64,000 bases of DNA from Streptomyces roseoviridis (GCF_039535235.1 NZ_BAAAWU010000001.1:2418001-2482000), one strand, 5' to 3'. Numbered from the stretch's first letter, positions 44,864 through 53,404 are shown. The notes: generated by a model not told the origin, from the sequence alone. Translations and numbers: made by a program.

Positions 44864-46456
44864 CTAGCCGGTCTCCTCGCGGTAGGCCGCCGCCTCCTCC
44901 AGGTCGAGGCGGCGCAGCAGGGTGCGCATCATCTCGTCGTCGATGCGGCGGGCGTCGCGCAGGCGCACGAAGACCTCGCGCTCGGCGTCGATCATCTCCC
45001 GCGCGAGCCGCCGGTAGGTGTCGTCGGCGGTCTCCCCGGTGAGCTCGTTGACGGCGCCGAGCCGTTCCCAGACGGCGTTGCGGCGCCGCTCCAGGACCGT
45101 GCGGAGCCGGTCGGCGAGGGGCTGCGGCAGGGCGTTGCGCTCGTCGGCGAGGAGCGCGTCGAGCCGCTCCTCGGCGGCCCTGGACGCCTCGCTCTGGGCC
45201 TGCGCCTCGGCGAGGGTCTCCTGGTAGCGGTCGCGTCCGGGCAGCTTCAGGGCCCTGATGAGCGGGGGCAGGGTGAGGCCCTGGACGACGAGGGTGCCGA
45301 TCACGGTGGTGAAGGTGAGGAAGAGGACCAGGTTGCGGGCCGGGAACGGCACGTCGTCGGTGACGACGGGGATGGAGAAGGCGATGGCGAGCGAGACGAC
45401 CCCGCGCATGCCGGCCCAGCCCACGACCAGCGGGGCCCTCCAGTCCACACCGGGCTCGCGCTCCCTGATCCGAGCGGACGTCCGGGGCAGGAAGGTGGCC
45501 GGGTAGACCCAGACGAAACGGACGACCACCACGGCCACGAAGACCCCGGCCGCGTACCAGGCGGCCTCCCCCACCCCGTACCGGCCGAGTCCCTGGACGA
45601 CGTACGGCAGCTGGAGGCCGATCAGGGCGAAGACGGCGGACTCCAGGACGAAGGCGACCATCTTCCACACGGCCTCCTCCTGGAGCCGGGTGGCGAAGTC
45701 GACCTGCCAGTTCTTGTGGCCGAGGGCGAGGCCGACCACGACGACGGCGAGCACACCGGAGGCGTGGACCTCTTCCGCGGCGGCGTAGGCGATGAAGGGG
45801 ATGAGGAGGGAGAGGGTGTTCTGGAGCAGCGCCTCGCGCAGCCGGAGCCGCAGCCAGTGGATGGGCAGCATCAGGAGCAGGCCGACGCCGATGCCGCCGA
45901 TCGCGGCGAGCGCGAACTCGCCGATGCCGCCCGACCAGCTGATGCCCTCGCCCACGGCGGCGGCCAGGGCGACCTTGTAGGCGGTGATGGCGGTGGCGTC
46001 GTTCACCAGGGACTCGCCCTGGAGGATCGTGGTGATCCGGTTCGGCAGGCCGAGCTTGCGGGCGATGGCGGTGGCGGCGACCGCGTCCGGCGGGGCGACG
46101 ACCGCGCCGAGGACGAGGGCGGCGGTCAGCGGCAGATCGGGCACGAGGACGTACGCGAGCCAGCCCACCGCGACCGTCGCGAAGAGCACGTAGCCGACGG
46201 AGAGCAGCGCCACGGGCCGGATGTTGGCGCGCAGGTCGAGGTACGAGGAGTCGACCGCGGCCGTGTAGAGCAGCGGGGGCAGGATCAGCGGCAGCACGAT
46301 GTGCGGGTCGAGGGTGTAGTCGGGCACCCCGGGCACATAGGAGGCGACGAGGCCGGCCGCCACCAGGAGGAGGGGTGCCGGCACCGGGGTCCTGCGGGCC
46401 GAGCCCGCCACCGCGGCGCTCGCCGCGACCAGCGCCACCAGTTGCAGTGCGTCCAT
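44864..46456 (-). CDS. CPA1-family Na+/H+ antiporter
   Basis: 530-residue membrane protein with about 12 hydrophobic segments. Transport motifs are LVNDATAIT (ND pair) and GMRGVVSLAIAFSIPV, with VLGAVVAPPDAVAATAIARKLG. The C-terminal 130 residues form a charged cytosolic helical domain (EAQAQSEASRAAEERLDALL...). It exchanges internal Na+ (or K+) for protons. ATG start at 46456. Divergent from the small UBP zinc-finger gene. Confidence 0.93.
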   Translation of the reverse strand: MDALQLVALVAASAAVAGSARRTPVPAPLLLVAAGLVASYVPGVPDYTLDPHIVLPLILPPLLYTAAVDSSYLDLRANIRPVALLSVGYVLFATVAVGWLAYVLVPDLPLTAALVLGAVVAPPDAVAATAIARKLGLPNRITTILQGESLVNDATAITAYKVALAAAVGEGISWSGGIGEFALAAIGGIGVGLLLMLPIHWLRLRLREALLQNTLSLLIPFIAYAAAEEVHASGVLAVVVVGLALGHKNWQVDFATRLQEEAVWKMVAFVLESAVFALIGLQLPYVVQGLGRYGVGEAAWYAAGVFVAVVVVRFVWVYPATFLPRTSARIREREPGVDWRAPLVVGWAGMRGVVSLAIAFSIPVVTDDVPFPARNLVLFLTFTTVIGTLVVQGLTLPPLIRALKLPGRDRYQETLAEAQAQSEASRAAEERLDALLADERNALPQPLADRLRTVLERRRNAVWERLGAVNELTGETADDTYRRLAREMIDAEREVFVRLRDARRIDDEMMRTLLRRLDLEEAAAYREETG

Positions 46457-46513
46457 GCCCCGTCCCCGTCTTCGGCCCGTACGTCACTCCTGTCGCAACG
46501 TAACCTGGCCATC

Positions 46514-46774
46514 ATGAGCGAGTGTCCGCACATTGCCGAAATGCCGCACCCGGAGCCCGTGCCGCTGCACGAGACCTGTCAGGAGTGCCTGGCCGACGGG
46601 ACGCACCCGGTGCAGCTCCGGCTGTGTCTCAGCTGCGGGCACGTGGGCTGCTGCGACTCCTCGGCGGGGCGGCACGCGACGGCGCACTTCACCGCCACCG
46701 GACACCCGGTGATGCGGACCTTCGAGCCGAACGAGCGCTGGCGCTGGTGCTTCGTGGACGGTTCGATCGTCTGA
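46514..46774 (+). CDS. UBP-type zinc finger domain protein
   Basis: 86 residues consisting of a single ZnF-UBP domain: CPHIAE, CQECLADG, LCLSCGHVGCCDSSAGRHATAH, HPVMRTFEP, WRWCFVD. In eukaryotes this finger binds the ubiquitin C-terminus; in actinobacteria it occurs as a stand-alone protein of unknown function. Divergent from the antiporter and upstream of the sigma factor pair. Confidence 0.88.
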   Translation: MSECPHIAEMPHPEPVPLHETCQECLADGTHPVQLRLCLSCGHVGCCDSSAGRHATAHFTATGHPVMRTFEPNERWRWCFVDGSIV

Positions 46775-46932
46775 CGGCTGGGTACGTCACCCCTCCGCGG
46801 GTTCTCCGCGGCCGCCGGGACGGGCCCTTCGGGGCAGGTCCTCAGGGGGGCGGTCCGTCCTGGCCCGGCGACACGACGGGACGGATCGCGATAGCGTCTC
46901 GGCGGACTGCGCGAACCGACCGCGTACCGCCT

Positions 46933-46959
46933 GGTCCGGAGGGCGTTCCCTCCCGGACC
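46933..46959 (+). other. Stem-loop upstream of the anti-sigma gene
   Basis: GGTCCGGAGGG (46933-46943), loop CGTT, CCCTCCCGGACC (46948-46959): an 11-bp stem with one bulged base, ending 33 nt before the GTG at 46992. It could be an operator or a leader structure. Confidence 0.4.
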
Positions 46960-46991
46960 CCGAAAGAGCTTGTGCCACCTTGGAGGTGAGG

Positions 46992-47405
46992 GTGTCCCAG
47001 ATCGCAGGCGAGCCCGGGACCCAGGACTTCGTGGAAGTCCGGCTGCCCGCTGCGGGTGCCTACCTGTCCGTGCTGCGTACGGCCACGGCCGGCCTCGCGG
47101 CACGTTTGGACTTCACCCTCGACGAGATCGAGGACCTGCGGATCGCCGTCGACGAGGCGTGCGCGATCCTGCTCCAGCAGGCGGTGCCGGGGTCGGTGCT
47201 GAGCTGCGTGTTCCGGCTGGTCGACGACTCGCTCGACGTCACGGTCTCGGCGCCGACCACGGACGGCCGGGCGCCCGAGCGGGACACCTTCGCGTGGACG
47301 GTGCTCTCGGCGCTGGCCGGGAAGGTGGAGTCGTCCGTGGCGGAGGACCGGACGGTCTCCATCAGCCTGTACAAACAGCGCGGCGCGGGGCCAGGCCCGG
47401 CGTGA
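46992..47405 (+). CDS. prsH: RsbW-like anti-sigma factor for SigH (PrsH/UshX type)
   Basis: 137 residues of HATPase-like anti-sigma fold (FVEVRLPAAGAYLSVLRTATAGLA, EDLRIAVDEACAILLQQA, VESSVAEDRTVSISLYK). It binds and silences the sigma factor encoded next; release would follow an anti-anti-sigma or stress signal. In the N box the usual EAxxN Asn appears as EACAI, so ATP-dependent kinase activity is doubtful. The GTG at 46992 lies 5 bases after GGAGG; TTG/GTG codons at 46980 and 46986 are alternatives. The stop overlaps the sigma gene GTG (GTGA). Confidence 0.9.
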   Translation: MSQIAGEPGTQDFVEVRLPAAGAYLSVLRTATAGLAARLDFTLDEIEDLRIAVDEACAILLQQAVPGSVLSCVFRLVDDSLDVTVSAPTTDGRAPERDTFAWTVLSALAGKVESSVAEDRTVSISLYKQRGAGPGPA

Positions 47406-48502
47406 GGAGCGGGGACGCGACGGCCGGCATCCCTGAGCAGCAGGCACGGCCGCATCCGGAGCCGGAGACCGGGGCGGTCCCGGCCGATGCCGGAACCGGG
47501 ACCGGAAGCCGGTCCGGAGCCAGGACCGGAGTCGAGGTCGCTACGGATCACGCGGAGCAGGCGGACCAGATGAGCGAGCACGAGCAGCACGAAGCGGTTC
47601 CCGCGGCCCCGGGGGGCGCGGCCGCCCACGCCGGGCGGGAGGCCCCCGCGGTCGCTGCCGACACGGCCGGGGCCGGTCACGGCGCCGAGGGGCCCTCCGA
47701 GGCCGAGGAGGTCCACGGGCCCGCCGAGTACCCCGCGGTGCCCGACCCGCACGACCGCACCGGCGCGCGGGCCCTCTTCGTCGAGCTGCGGGGCCTCCCG
47801 GAGGGGTCGCCGGAGAAGGCGGCGCTGCGCGACCGGCTGGTGCGGATGCACCTGCCGCTGGTGGAGCACCTGGCCCGGCGGTTCCGCAACCGGGGCGAGC
47901 CGCTGGACGACCTGACGCAGGTGGCGACGATCGGCCTGATCAAGTCGGTGGACCGGTTCGACCCGGACCGCGGCGTGGAGTTCTCCACGTACGCGACCCC
48001 GACCGTGGTGGGCGAGATCAAGCGCCACTTCCGTGACAAGGGCTGGGCGGTGCGGGTGCCCCGGCGGCTCCAGGAGCTGCGGCTGTCCCTGACCACGGCG
48101 ACGGCGGAGCTGTCGCAGCAGCACGGGCGCTCGCCGACGGTGCACGAGCTGGCGGAGCGGCTCGGGATCTCGGAGGAGGAGGTCCTGGAGGGCCTGGAGT
48201 CGGCGAACGCCTACTCGACGCTCTCCCTGGACGTGCCGGACACGGACGACGAGTCGCCGGCGGTCGCGGACACGCTGGGCGCGGAGGACGAGGCGCTGGA
48301 GGGGGTCGAGTACCGGGAGTCGCTCAAGCCGCTCCTGGAGGACCTGCCGCCGCGCGAGAAGCGGATCCTGCTGCTGCGTTTCTTCGGGAACATGACCCAG
48401 TCGCAGATCGCGCAGGAGGTCGGCATCTCGCAGATGCACGTGTCGCGTCTGCTCGCGCGGACGCTGGCACAGCTCCGGGAGAAGCTCCTCGTCGAGGAGT
48501 AG
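47402..48502 (+). CDS. sigH: SigB/F-type stress and development sigma factor SigH
   Basis: 366 residues from the GTG overlapping the anti-sigma stop, or 310 from the ATG at 47570. A long, disordered Ala/Glu/Gly N-terminus precedes region 2 (RMHLPLVEHLARRF, LDDLTQVATIGLIKSVDRFDP, FSTYATPTVVGEIKRHFRDK), region 3 (LSQQHGRSPTVHELAERLGI) and region 4 (LPPREKRILLLRFFGNMTQSQIAQEVGISQMHVSRLLARTL). In S. coelicolor SigH answers osmotic stress and development and, as I recall, is made as several isoforms; two plausible starts here fit that. Confidence 0.93.
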   Translation: MRSGDATAGIPEQQARPHPEPETGAVPADAGTGTGSRSGARTGVEVATDHAEQADQMSEHEQHEAVPAAPGGAAAHAGREAPAVAADTAGAGHGAEGPSEAEEVHGPAEYPAVPDPHDRTGARALFVELRGLPEGSPEKAALRDRLVRMHLPLVEHLARRFRNRGEPLDDLTQVATIGLIKSVDRFDPDRGVEFSTYATPTVVGEIKRHFRDKGWAVRVPRRLQELRLSLTTATAELSQQHGRSPTVHELAERLGISEEEVLEGLESANAYSTLSLDVPDTDDESPAVADTLGAEDEALEGVEYRESLKPLLEDLPPREKRILLLRFFGNMTQSQIAQEVGISQMHVSRLLARTLAQLREKLLVEE

Positions 48503-48583
48503 CCCGGGGCCGCGCGGAGTGCCGCGGGGCGGTACGGGCGTGCGGGTGTGACGTGCGGTGACGCGGTGGCGTCGCGCGGTGGG

Positions 48584-49003
48584 TTACGCGGTGTCCTGGC
48601 CGGGGCGCTTGATGCCGAGCGCCTCGGTCGTGGACGGGCTGACCAGCAGGACGAGGCCGGTCACGGCGAGGACCGCGAGGGCGACGCCGGCCGGGATCAT
48701 GACGCTGTCCGCCTGGAGCAGCTGCCAGGCCACGGGCAGCGCGAGGATCTGGGTGATCACCGCGGGGCCGCGGCTCCAGGAGCGGCGCAGCCACAGGCCG
48801 CGGGCGGCGGCGAGCGGGATCAGTCCGAGGGCGATCAGGGTGGCGCCGCCCATGAGCCCCGAGGTGAGGTCGTCGGGCCGGTCGGCGAGAACGGCCACCA
48901 GCATGTAGAGGCCGCCGGCCACGAGGGCGAGGCCCTCGGCGCCGGCCACCGCGGCGGCGGCCGTGAGGCGCCCGGGACGGGGGGTCTGCTCCGTACTGCT
49001 CAT
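48584..49003 (-). CDS. Small four-helix integral membrane protein
   Basis: 139 residues with four hydrophobic helices (LTAAAAVAGAEGLALVAGGLY, LMGGATLIALGLIPLAAARG, VITQILALPVAWQLL, IPAGVALAVLAVTGLVLLV). Family not recognised beyond resembling actinobacterial small integral membrane proteins. Its 5' side faces the 41-bp tandem repeat. Convergent with sigH. Confidence 0.75.
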   Translation of the reverse strand: MSSTEQTPRPGRLTAAAAVAGAEGLALVAGGLYMLVAVLADRPDDLTSGLMGGATLIALGLIPLAAARGLWLRRSWSRGPAVITQILALPVAWQLLQADSVMIPAGVALAVLAVTGLVLLVSPSTTEALGIKRPGQDTA

Positions 49004-49017
49004 GCAGGCAGGGTAGC

Positions 49018-49150
49018 CGGGGCCCGGGGAAGGACGGGGGTCCCGGGGGCAGCGGGCGCGGGCCCCGGGGAAGGACGGGGGTCCCGGGGGCAGCGGGCGC
49101 GGGCCCCGGGGAAGGACGGGGGTCCCGGGGGCCGCGGGCGCGGGCCCCGG
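49018..49150. repeat. 41-bp GC-rich tandem repeat, about three copies
   Basis: The unit (GGGCCCCGGGGAAGGACGGG... ) recurs with exact 41-bp spacing: AAGGA at 49030, 49071 and 49112. The third copy diverges at CAGC to CCGC. It fills the divergent region between the small membrane protein and the lipid kinase genes. Copy number is likely variable. Confidence 0.85.
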
Positions 49151-49194
49151 GCCGGGACTGCGCCCGGTACCGCCGGGTAGGTACCCTGGCGACC

Positions 49195-50163
49195 ATGCGC
49201 GCGCTTCTCGTGGTCAACCCGGCAGCCACCACCACCAGTGCCCGCACCCGGGATGTGCTGATCCACGCGCTCGCCAGCGAGATGAAGCTGGAGGCGGTGA
49301 CGACCGAGTACCGGGGGCACGCCCGTGACCTGGGGCGACGCGCCGCCGAGGCGGACGACATCGACCTGGTGGTGGCGCTCGGCGGCGACGGCACGGTCAA
49401 CGAGGTGGTCAACGGGCTGCTGCACGCGGGGCCCGATCCCGACCGGCTGCCGGGGCTCGCGGTGGTGCCGGGCGGCTCGACCAATGTGTTCGCGCGGGCG
49501 CTCGGTCTGCCGAACGACGCGGTGGAGGCGACGGGCGCGCTGCTCGACGCGCTGCGTGAGCGCCGGGCACGGACGGTGAGCCTCGGGCTCGCGTCCGGGA
49601 CGCCGGGCACGGAGGACGAAGCGGTGCCGGAGCGCTGGTTCACCTTCTGTGCCGGATTCGGGTTCGACGCGAGTGTGATCGGACGGGTCGAACAGCAGCG
49701 GGAGCGGGGCAAGCGTTCGACGCACGCGCTCTACCTGCGCCAGGTGGTGCGCCAGTTCCTGGGCGAGCCGAACCGGCGGCGCGGCACGATCACCCTGGAG
49801 CGGCCGGGTGAGGATCCTGTGGAGGATCTGGTCCTCTCCATAATCTGCAACACCTCTCCCTGGACCTACCTGGGGAATCGTCCGGTGTACGCGTCGCCGG
49901 ACGCGTCCTTCGAGACGGCCCTGGACGTGCTCGGACTGAGCCGGCTCTCGGCTCCCGCGGTGGCCCGGTACGCCACCCAGCTGCTCACCTCTACGCCCGA
50001 ACGCGGGCCGCACGGCAAGCACGCCCTGACCCTGCACGATCTGACCGACTTCACCTTGCATTCGAAGGTCCCGCTCCCCCTCCAGATGGACGGAGACCAC
50101 CTGGGACTGCGAACGAGCGTGACGTTCACAGGCGTACGCCGTGCACTGCGTGTGATTGTGTGA
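49195..50163 (+). CDS. Diacylglycerol kinase family lipid kinase
   Basis: 322-residue DAGK/YegS-type kinase. Nucleotide-binding motif VVALGGDGTVNEVVNGL, then VVPGGSTNVFARALGLP and a C-terminal beta-sandwich (HALTLHDLTDFTLHSKVPLPLQMDGDHLG). It phosphorylates a membrane lipid such as diacylglycerol at the inner leaflet. The ATG at 49195 has a weak upstream purine run, in part because the tandem repeat occupies the region. Confidence 0.92.
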   Translation: MRALLVVNPAATTTSARTRDVLIHALASEMKLEAVTTEYRGHARDLGRRAAEADDIDLVVALGGDGTVNEVVNGLLHAGPDPDRLPGLAVVPGGSTNVFARALGLPNDAVEATGALLDALRERRARTVSLGLASGTPGTEDEAVPERWFTFCAGFGFDASVIGRVEQQRERGKRSTHALYLRQVVRQFLGEPNRRRGTITLERPGEDPVEDLVLSIICNTSPWTYLGNRPVYASPDASFETALDVLGLSRLSAPAVARYATQLLTSTPERGPHGKHALTLHDLTDFTLHSKVPLPLQMDGDHLGLRTSVTFTGVRRALRVIV

Positions 50164-50482
50164 CCAGAAGGACCGAAAGTCCTTCCACTCGAACGTTTAG
50201 GCTGCCATCCACCCCCCAGAAGTACGGCTGTGACCGAGCCGACACCGAGGAATCAAAAAAAACTTTCCAGAAGGGGTTGTATCCGCTGCTGGGGTTTGGG
50301 AGTCTCTTCTTGGCGATCGGGACGGCCCGCAGGACCGGCCTCCACTGAGAGCCAGAACCCCACCCCAGTGACAAGGACCACGCCAGTTCACCTGGCAGTC
50401 GGCCCTTCCCCTGCGGGGGGATTCGTGAAAGCGTTCACATTCACAAGCAACTTGCACGTAACACCTGAGAGAGGTAGCAGCC
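50164..50482 (+). other. wblE upstream region
   Basis: 319 bp with no gene. It holds an A-rich tract (about 50254-50263) unusual here, a -10-like TTGTAT near 50277-50282, and the CRP-like palindrome at 50424. The ribosome site GAGAGG lies just before the wblE ATG. A long leader or several promoters are likely. Confidence 0.45.
50424..50439. promoter_or_regulatory. CRP-like operator upstream of wblE
   Basis: CGTGA-AAGCGT-TCACA fits the CRP half-site pattern TGTGA-N6-TCACA with one mismatch. It lies 44 bp upstream of the wblE start. The mycobacterial orthologue whiB1 is under CRP control at a similar site, which supports the reading; binding is not shown. Confidence 0.55.
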
Positions 50483-50740
50483 ATGGACTGGCGTCACAAC
50501 GCCGTTTGTCGTGAGGAAGACCCCGAGCTGTTCTTCCCCATCGGCAACACCGGTCCTGCGCTGCTGCAGATCGAGGAAGCCAAGGCCGTCTGCCGCCGCT
50601 GCCCCGTCATGGAGCAGTGCCTGCAGTGGGCGCTCGAGTCCGGCCAGGACTCCGGCGTCTGGGGTGGCCTCAGCGAGGATGAGCGCCGCGCGATGAAGCG
50701 CCGCGCCGCCCGCAACCGGGCGCGCAACGCCAGCGCCTGA
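50483..50740 (+). CDS. wblE: WhiB-family regulator WblE
   Basis: 85-residue [4Fe-4S] WhiB-like protein. Cluster ligands are Cys9, Cys37, Cys40 and Cys46 (AVCREED, AVCRRCPVMEQCLQWA), followed by the GVWGGLSEDERRAMKRR turn and a basic tail for DNA or sigma-factor contact. It is the orthologue of mycobacterial WhiB1 and S. coelicolor WblE (position next to the lipid kinase and PdtaS-like genes). It probably works with the principal sigma factor. Confidence 0.95.
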   Translation: MDWRHNAVCREEDPELFFPIGNTGPALLQIEEAKAVCRRCPVMEQCLQWALESGQDSGVWGGLSEDERRAMKRRAARNRARNASA

Positions 50741-50830
50741 GCCACCTGCACAGCCTGAGGCAAGCGGCGCGTACGTCGTGTACGCAATCACCGCCCCCGA
50801 GCCGCAGCTCGCGCAGTAACCCACAGCATT

Positions 50831-50866
50831 CGAGCCCCGGACCGATTCACCTCGGTCCGGGGCTCG
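50831..50866. terminator. Bidirectional hairpin terminator between wblE and the sensor kinase
   Basis: A perfect 15-bp stem (50831-50845 with 50852-50866) and six-base loop TTCACC lie between converging stop codons. Confidence 0.88.
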
Positions 50867-50923
50867 CTGCTGTGAACGGCCCGGGGGCCTGCAACGTCCT
50901 TGCCGTGCAGGGCCGTTGCCTCG

Positions 50924-52390
50924 CTACTTGGGCGCCTTGACGGGGATGTCGAGCACCACCCGGCAGCCGCGTTCCGTGCCCGGCTGCATGTCGAAGCTGC
51001 CGCCGAGCTCACCCTCGACCAGGGTCCGCACGATCTGCAGGCCCAGGTTGCCGGCGCGCTGCGGGTCGAAGCCCTCGGGCAGTCCGCGCCCGTCGTCCTT
51101 CACCGTGATCAGCAGCCGGGCGTCGGCGCGCGGTTCGCCGCGGACGGCGGTGACCTCGACCGTGCCCTGCTCGCCCGGCGCGAAGGCGTGTTCCAGCGCG
51201 TTCTGCAGGACCTCGGTGAGGACCATGGAGAGCGGGGTGGCGACCTCGGCGTCGAGGATGCCGAAGCGGCCGTTGCGCCGGCAGGTCACCTTGCCCGGTG
51301 AGATCTCCGCCACCATGGCGATCACGCGGTCGGCGATCTCGTCGAACTCGACCCGCTCGTCCAGGTTCTGCGAGAGCGTCTCGTGGACGATCGCGATCGA
51401 ACCCACGCGCCGCACGGCCTCGTTGAGGGCCTCCCGGCCCCGGTCGGAGTCCATCCGGCGGGCCTGCAGCCGGAGCAGGGCCGCCACCGTCTGGAGGTTG
51501 TTCTTCACCCGGTGGTGGATCTCCCGGATGGTGGCGTCCTTGGTGATCAACTCGCGCTCCCGGCGACGCAGTTCGGTGACGTCCCGGAGCAGGACGAGCG
51601 AACCGATGCGGGTGCCCTTGGGCTTGAGCGGGATCGCGCGCAGCTGGATCACACCACCGTTGCCCTCGACCTCGAACTCGCGCGGGGCGTAGCCGGAGGC
51701 CATCTTGGCCAGGGCCTCGTCCACCGGGCCGCGCGAGGGGGCGAGTTCGGCGGTGATCTGGCCGAGGTCCTGGCCGACCAGGTCGGCGGCCAGGCCGAGC
51801 CGGTGGTAGGCGGAGAGCGCGTTGGGCGAGGCGTACTGGACGACGCCGTCGGCGTCGAGCCGGATGAGTCCGTCACCGGCCCGGGGTGAGGAGTCCATGT
51901 CCACCTGCTCCCCGGGGAAGGGGAAGGAACCGGCGGCGATCATCTGGGCCAGGTCGGAGGCGGACTGGAGATAGGTGAGCTCCAGGCGGGACGGGGTCCG
52001 CACGGTGAGCAGGTTGGTGTTGCGGGCGATCACACCGAGGACGCGGCCCTCACGGCGTACGGGGATGGACTCGACCCGGACCGGGACCTCCTCGCGCCAC
52101 TCGGGGTCGCCCTCGCGGACGATCCGTCCCTCGTCGAGGGCGGCGTCGAGGAGCGGACGGCGGCCGCGCGGGACCAGGTGGCCGACCATGTCGTCCTGGT
52201 AGGAGGTGGGCCCGGTGTTCGGGCGCATCTGGGCGACGGAGACGTAGCGGGTGCCGTCCAGGGTGGGCACCCACAGGACGAGGTCGGCGAAGGAGAGGTC
52301 GGAGAGCAGCTGCCACTCCGACACCAGCATGTGGAGCCAGTCGAGGTCGGACTCGCTCAGGGCGGTGTGCTGGCGTACGAGGTCGTTCAT
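50924..52390 (-). CDS. PdtaS-like sensor histidine kinase (GAF-PAS-HisKA_2-HATPase)
   Basis: 488 residues, soluble. The N-terminal GAF domain (HTALSESDLDWLHMLVSEWQLLSDLSFADLVLWV) resembles mycobacterial PdtaS. A PAS domain (about 165-270: DGLIRLDADGVVQYASPNA) precedes the HisKA_2 box REIHHRVKNNLQTVAALL with the phosphoacceptor His, then HATPase (LTEVLQNALEHAF, VKDDGRGLPEGF, NLGLQIVRTL). PdtaS partners an ANTAR RNA-binding regulator encoded elsewhere. The ATG at 52390 is chosen; a GTG at 52399 is possible. A DasR-type site lies about 120 bp upstream. Confidence 0.92.
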   Translation of the reverse strand: MNDLVRQHTALSESDLDWLHMLVSEWQLLSDLSFADLVLWVPTLDGTRYVSVAQMRPNTGPTSYQDDMVGHLVPRGRRPLLDAALDEGRIVREGDPEWREEVPVRVESIPVRREGRVLGVIARNTNLLTVRTPSRLELTYLQSASDLAQMIAAGSFPFPGEQVDMDSSPRAGDGLIRLDADGVVQYASPNALSAYHRLGLAADLVGQDLGQITAELAPSRGPVDEALAKMASGYAPREFEVEGNGGVIQLRAIPLKPKGTRIGSLVLLRDVTELRRRERELITKDATIREIHHRVKNNLQTVAALLRLQARRMDSDRGREALNEAVRRVGSIAIVHETLSQNLDERVEFDEIADRVIAMVAEISPGKVTCRRNGRFGILDAEVATPLSMVLTEVLQNALEHAFAPGEQGTVEVTAVRGEPRADARLLITVKDDGRGLPEGFDPQRAGNLGLQIVRTLVEGELGGSFDMQPGTERGCRVVLDIPVKAPK

Positions 52391-52721
52391 GGAGGGCACG
52401 TGTGCGAGCGTACCCGCGGAATTAACAGGCGGTGAACCTGGATCTCACGGGCTGCGTGTTGGAGGATGGGCCCGGTACGACCGCTGTCGCATGGATGGAC
52501 AGACAAGAATGGTCTAGTCCACAATGCATTCCATGGAACCTCCATCCTCCCCGCACAGGAGGGTGGAACGAGGTACCCGGCGCTCTCTGCCCTGACTGCG
52601 CCGAGACCTCTCATCACGGCCGAGGGACCGCACACCCCCGGCCGGGCAGCTCCGGGCTGCGGTGCCGGACGGGTTGAGGGTCCCGTCGGGCGCCGCGGCC
52701 CGCGGGTTCTTCCGGGGCCGG
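52391..52721. other. 331-bp region with an orphan dre and hairpin
   Basis: No convincing gene. Besides the dre at 52508, it contains the palindrome TTCCATGGAA (near 52529-52538) and a hairpin-forming stretch (CCATCCTCC with GGAGGGTGG, near 52547-52573). It may hold the kinase promoter, or a short DasR-controlled transcript or decayed gene. Confidence 0.4.
52508..52523. promoter_or_regulatory. DasR-responsive element (orphan)
   Basis: AATGGTCTAGTCCACA; the TGGTCTAGTCCA core has one mismatch to TGGTCTAGACCA. No GlcNAc/chitin gene starts next to it; the nearest starts are the PdtaS-like kinase (leftward) and, farther off, nagB. Confidence 0.65.
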
Positions 52722-53336
52722 TCAGCTTCCGGACGGTGCTCCCACCTCGGGCCAGGCCCGCATCGCCATCTCCGCCACGGCCGCCAGCTGCTCCTTCGTC
52801 GCCCCGTCGCGCGCCTGCTGGGACATGCCCTGGAGGACCGCGCCGCTGAAGCGGGCGAGGGCGACGGGGTCGGTGCCGGCGGGGAGCTCGCCGGACTCGA
52901 CGTCCCGGCGGATGTGCTCCTCGAAGAAGGCCAGGTTGGCGTTGCGCCGGGCCCGCAGGGCCTCCTCGACCTCGGGCGTCGAGCAGTTGATGGCGGCGGA
53001 GATCATCAGGCAGCCGCGCGGGTGGGCCGGGTCGGTGTACTCCACCGCGGCCTCGCGGAGCATCCGGCCGACGGCCGCGCGGGCGGTGGGCTCCTCCGCG
53101 AAGGCGCGCCCGCCGAAGGCTCCGTACGACTCCGCGTAGGCGGCGACGACCTCCTCGAACAGTGTCTTCTTGTCGCCGAAGGCCGCGTACAGGCTCGGTG
53201 CGCTGATGCCCATGACCCGGGTCAGGTCGGAGACGGAGGTCGTCTCGTACCCGTGCTCCCAGAAGGCCATCGTCGCCTGCTCCAGGGCCGTCGGGCGGTC
53301 GAAGGAGCGGGGGCGGCCGCGCTGTTTGGTGGTCAT
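52722..53336 (-). CDS. TetR/AcrR-family repressor
   Basis: 204 residues. The N-terminal TetR helix-turn-helix ([45 protein letters not shown]) is followed by a C-terminal ligand-binding helical domain ([14 protein letters not shown]). It is divergent from an SDR oxidoreductase with two similar operator boxes in the intergenic region, so it probably represses both genes. Confidence 0.92.
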   Translation of the reverse strand: MTTKQRGRPRSFDRPTALEQATMAFWEHGYETTSVSDLTRVMGISAPSLYAAFGDKKTLFEEVVAAYAESYGAFGGRAFAEEPTARAAVGRMLREAAVEYTDPAHPRGCLMISAAINCSTPEVEEALRARRNANLAFFEEHIRRDVESGELPAGTDPVALARFSGAVLQGMSQQARDGATKEQLAAVAEMAMRAWPEVGAPSGS

Positions 53337-53348
53337 GGGGAAATTCTA

Positions 53349-53366
53349 TAGCGACCGCTACGGAAG
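53349..53366. promoter_or_regulatory. TetR operator box 1
   Basis: TAGCGACCGCTACGGAAG; TAGCG and CGCTA form a perfect 5-bp inverted repeat. It lies just upstream of the TetR gene start. Confidence 0.6.
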
Positions 53367-53386
53367 ATGGGGTACGATTCTTTTCG

Positions 53387-53404
53387 TAACGACTGCTACA
53401 GAAG
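53387..53404. promoter_or_regulatory. TetR operator box 2
   Basis: TAACGACTGCTACAGAAG, a direct-repeat copy of box 1 (15 of 18 identical), 38 bp away and close to the SDR start. Confidence 0.6.

Noticed and set aside
52432..52677. Possible 81-codon gene downstream of the orphan dre
   Set aside because: It starts inside the kinase promoter and across the dre, lacks a ribosome site, and its Pro/Gly/Arg-rich translation is uninformative. Kept only as a question in the dre finding.
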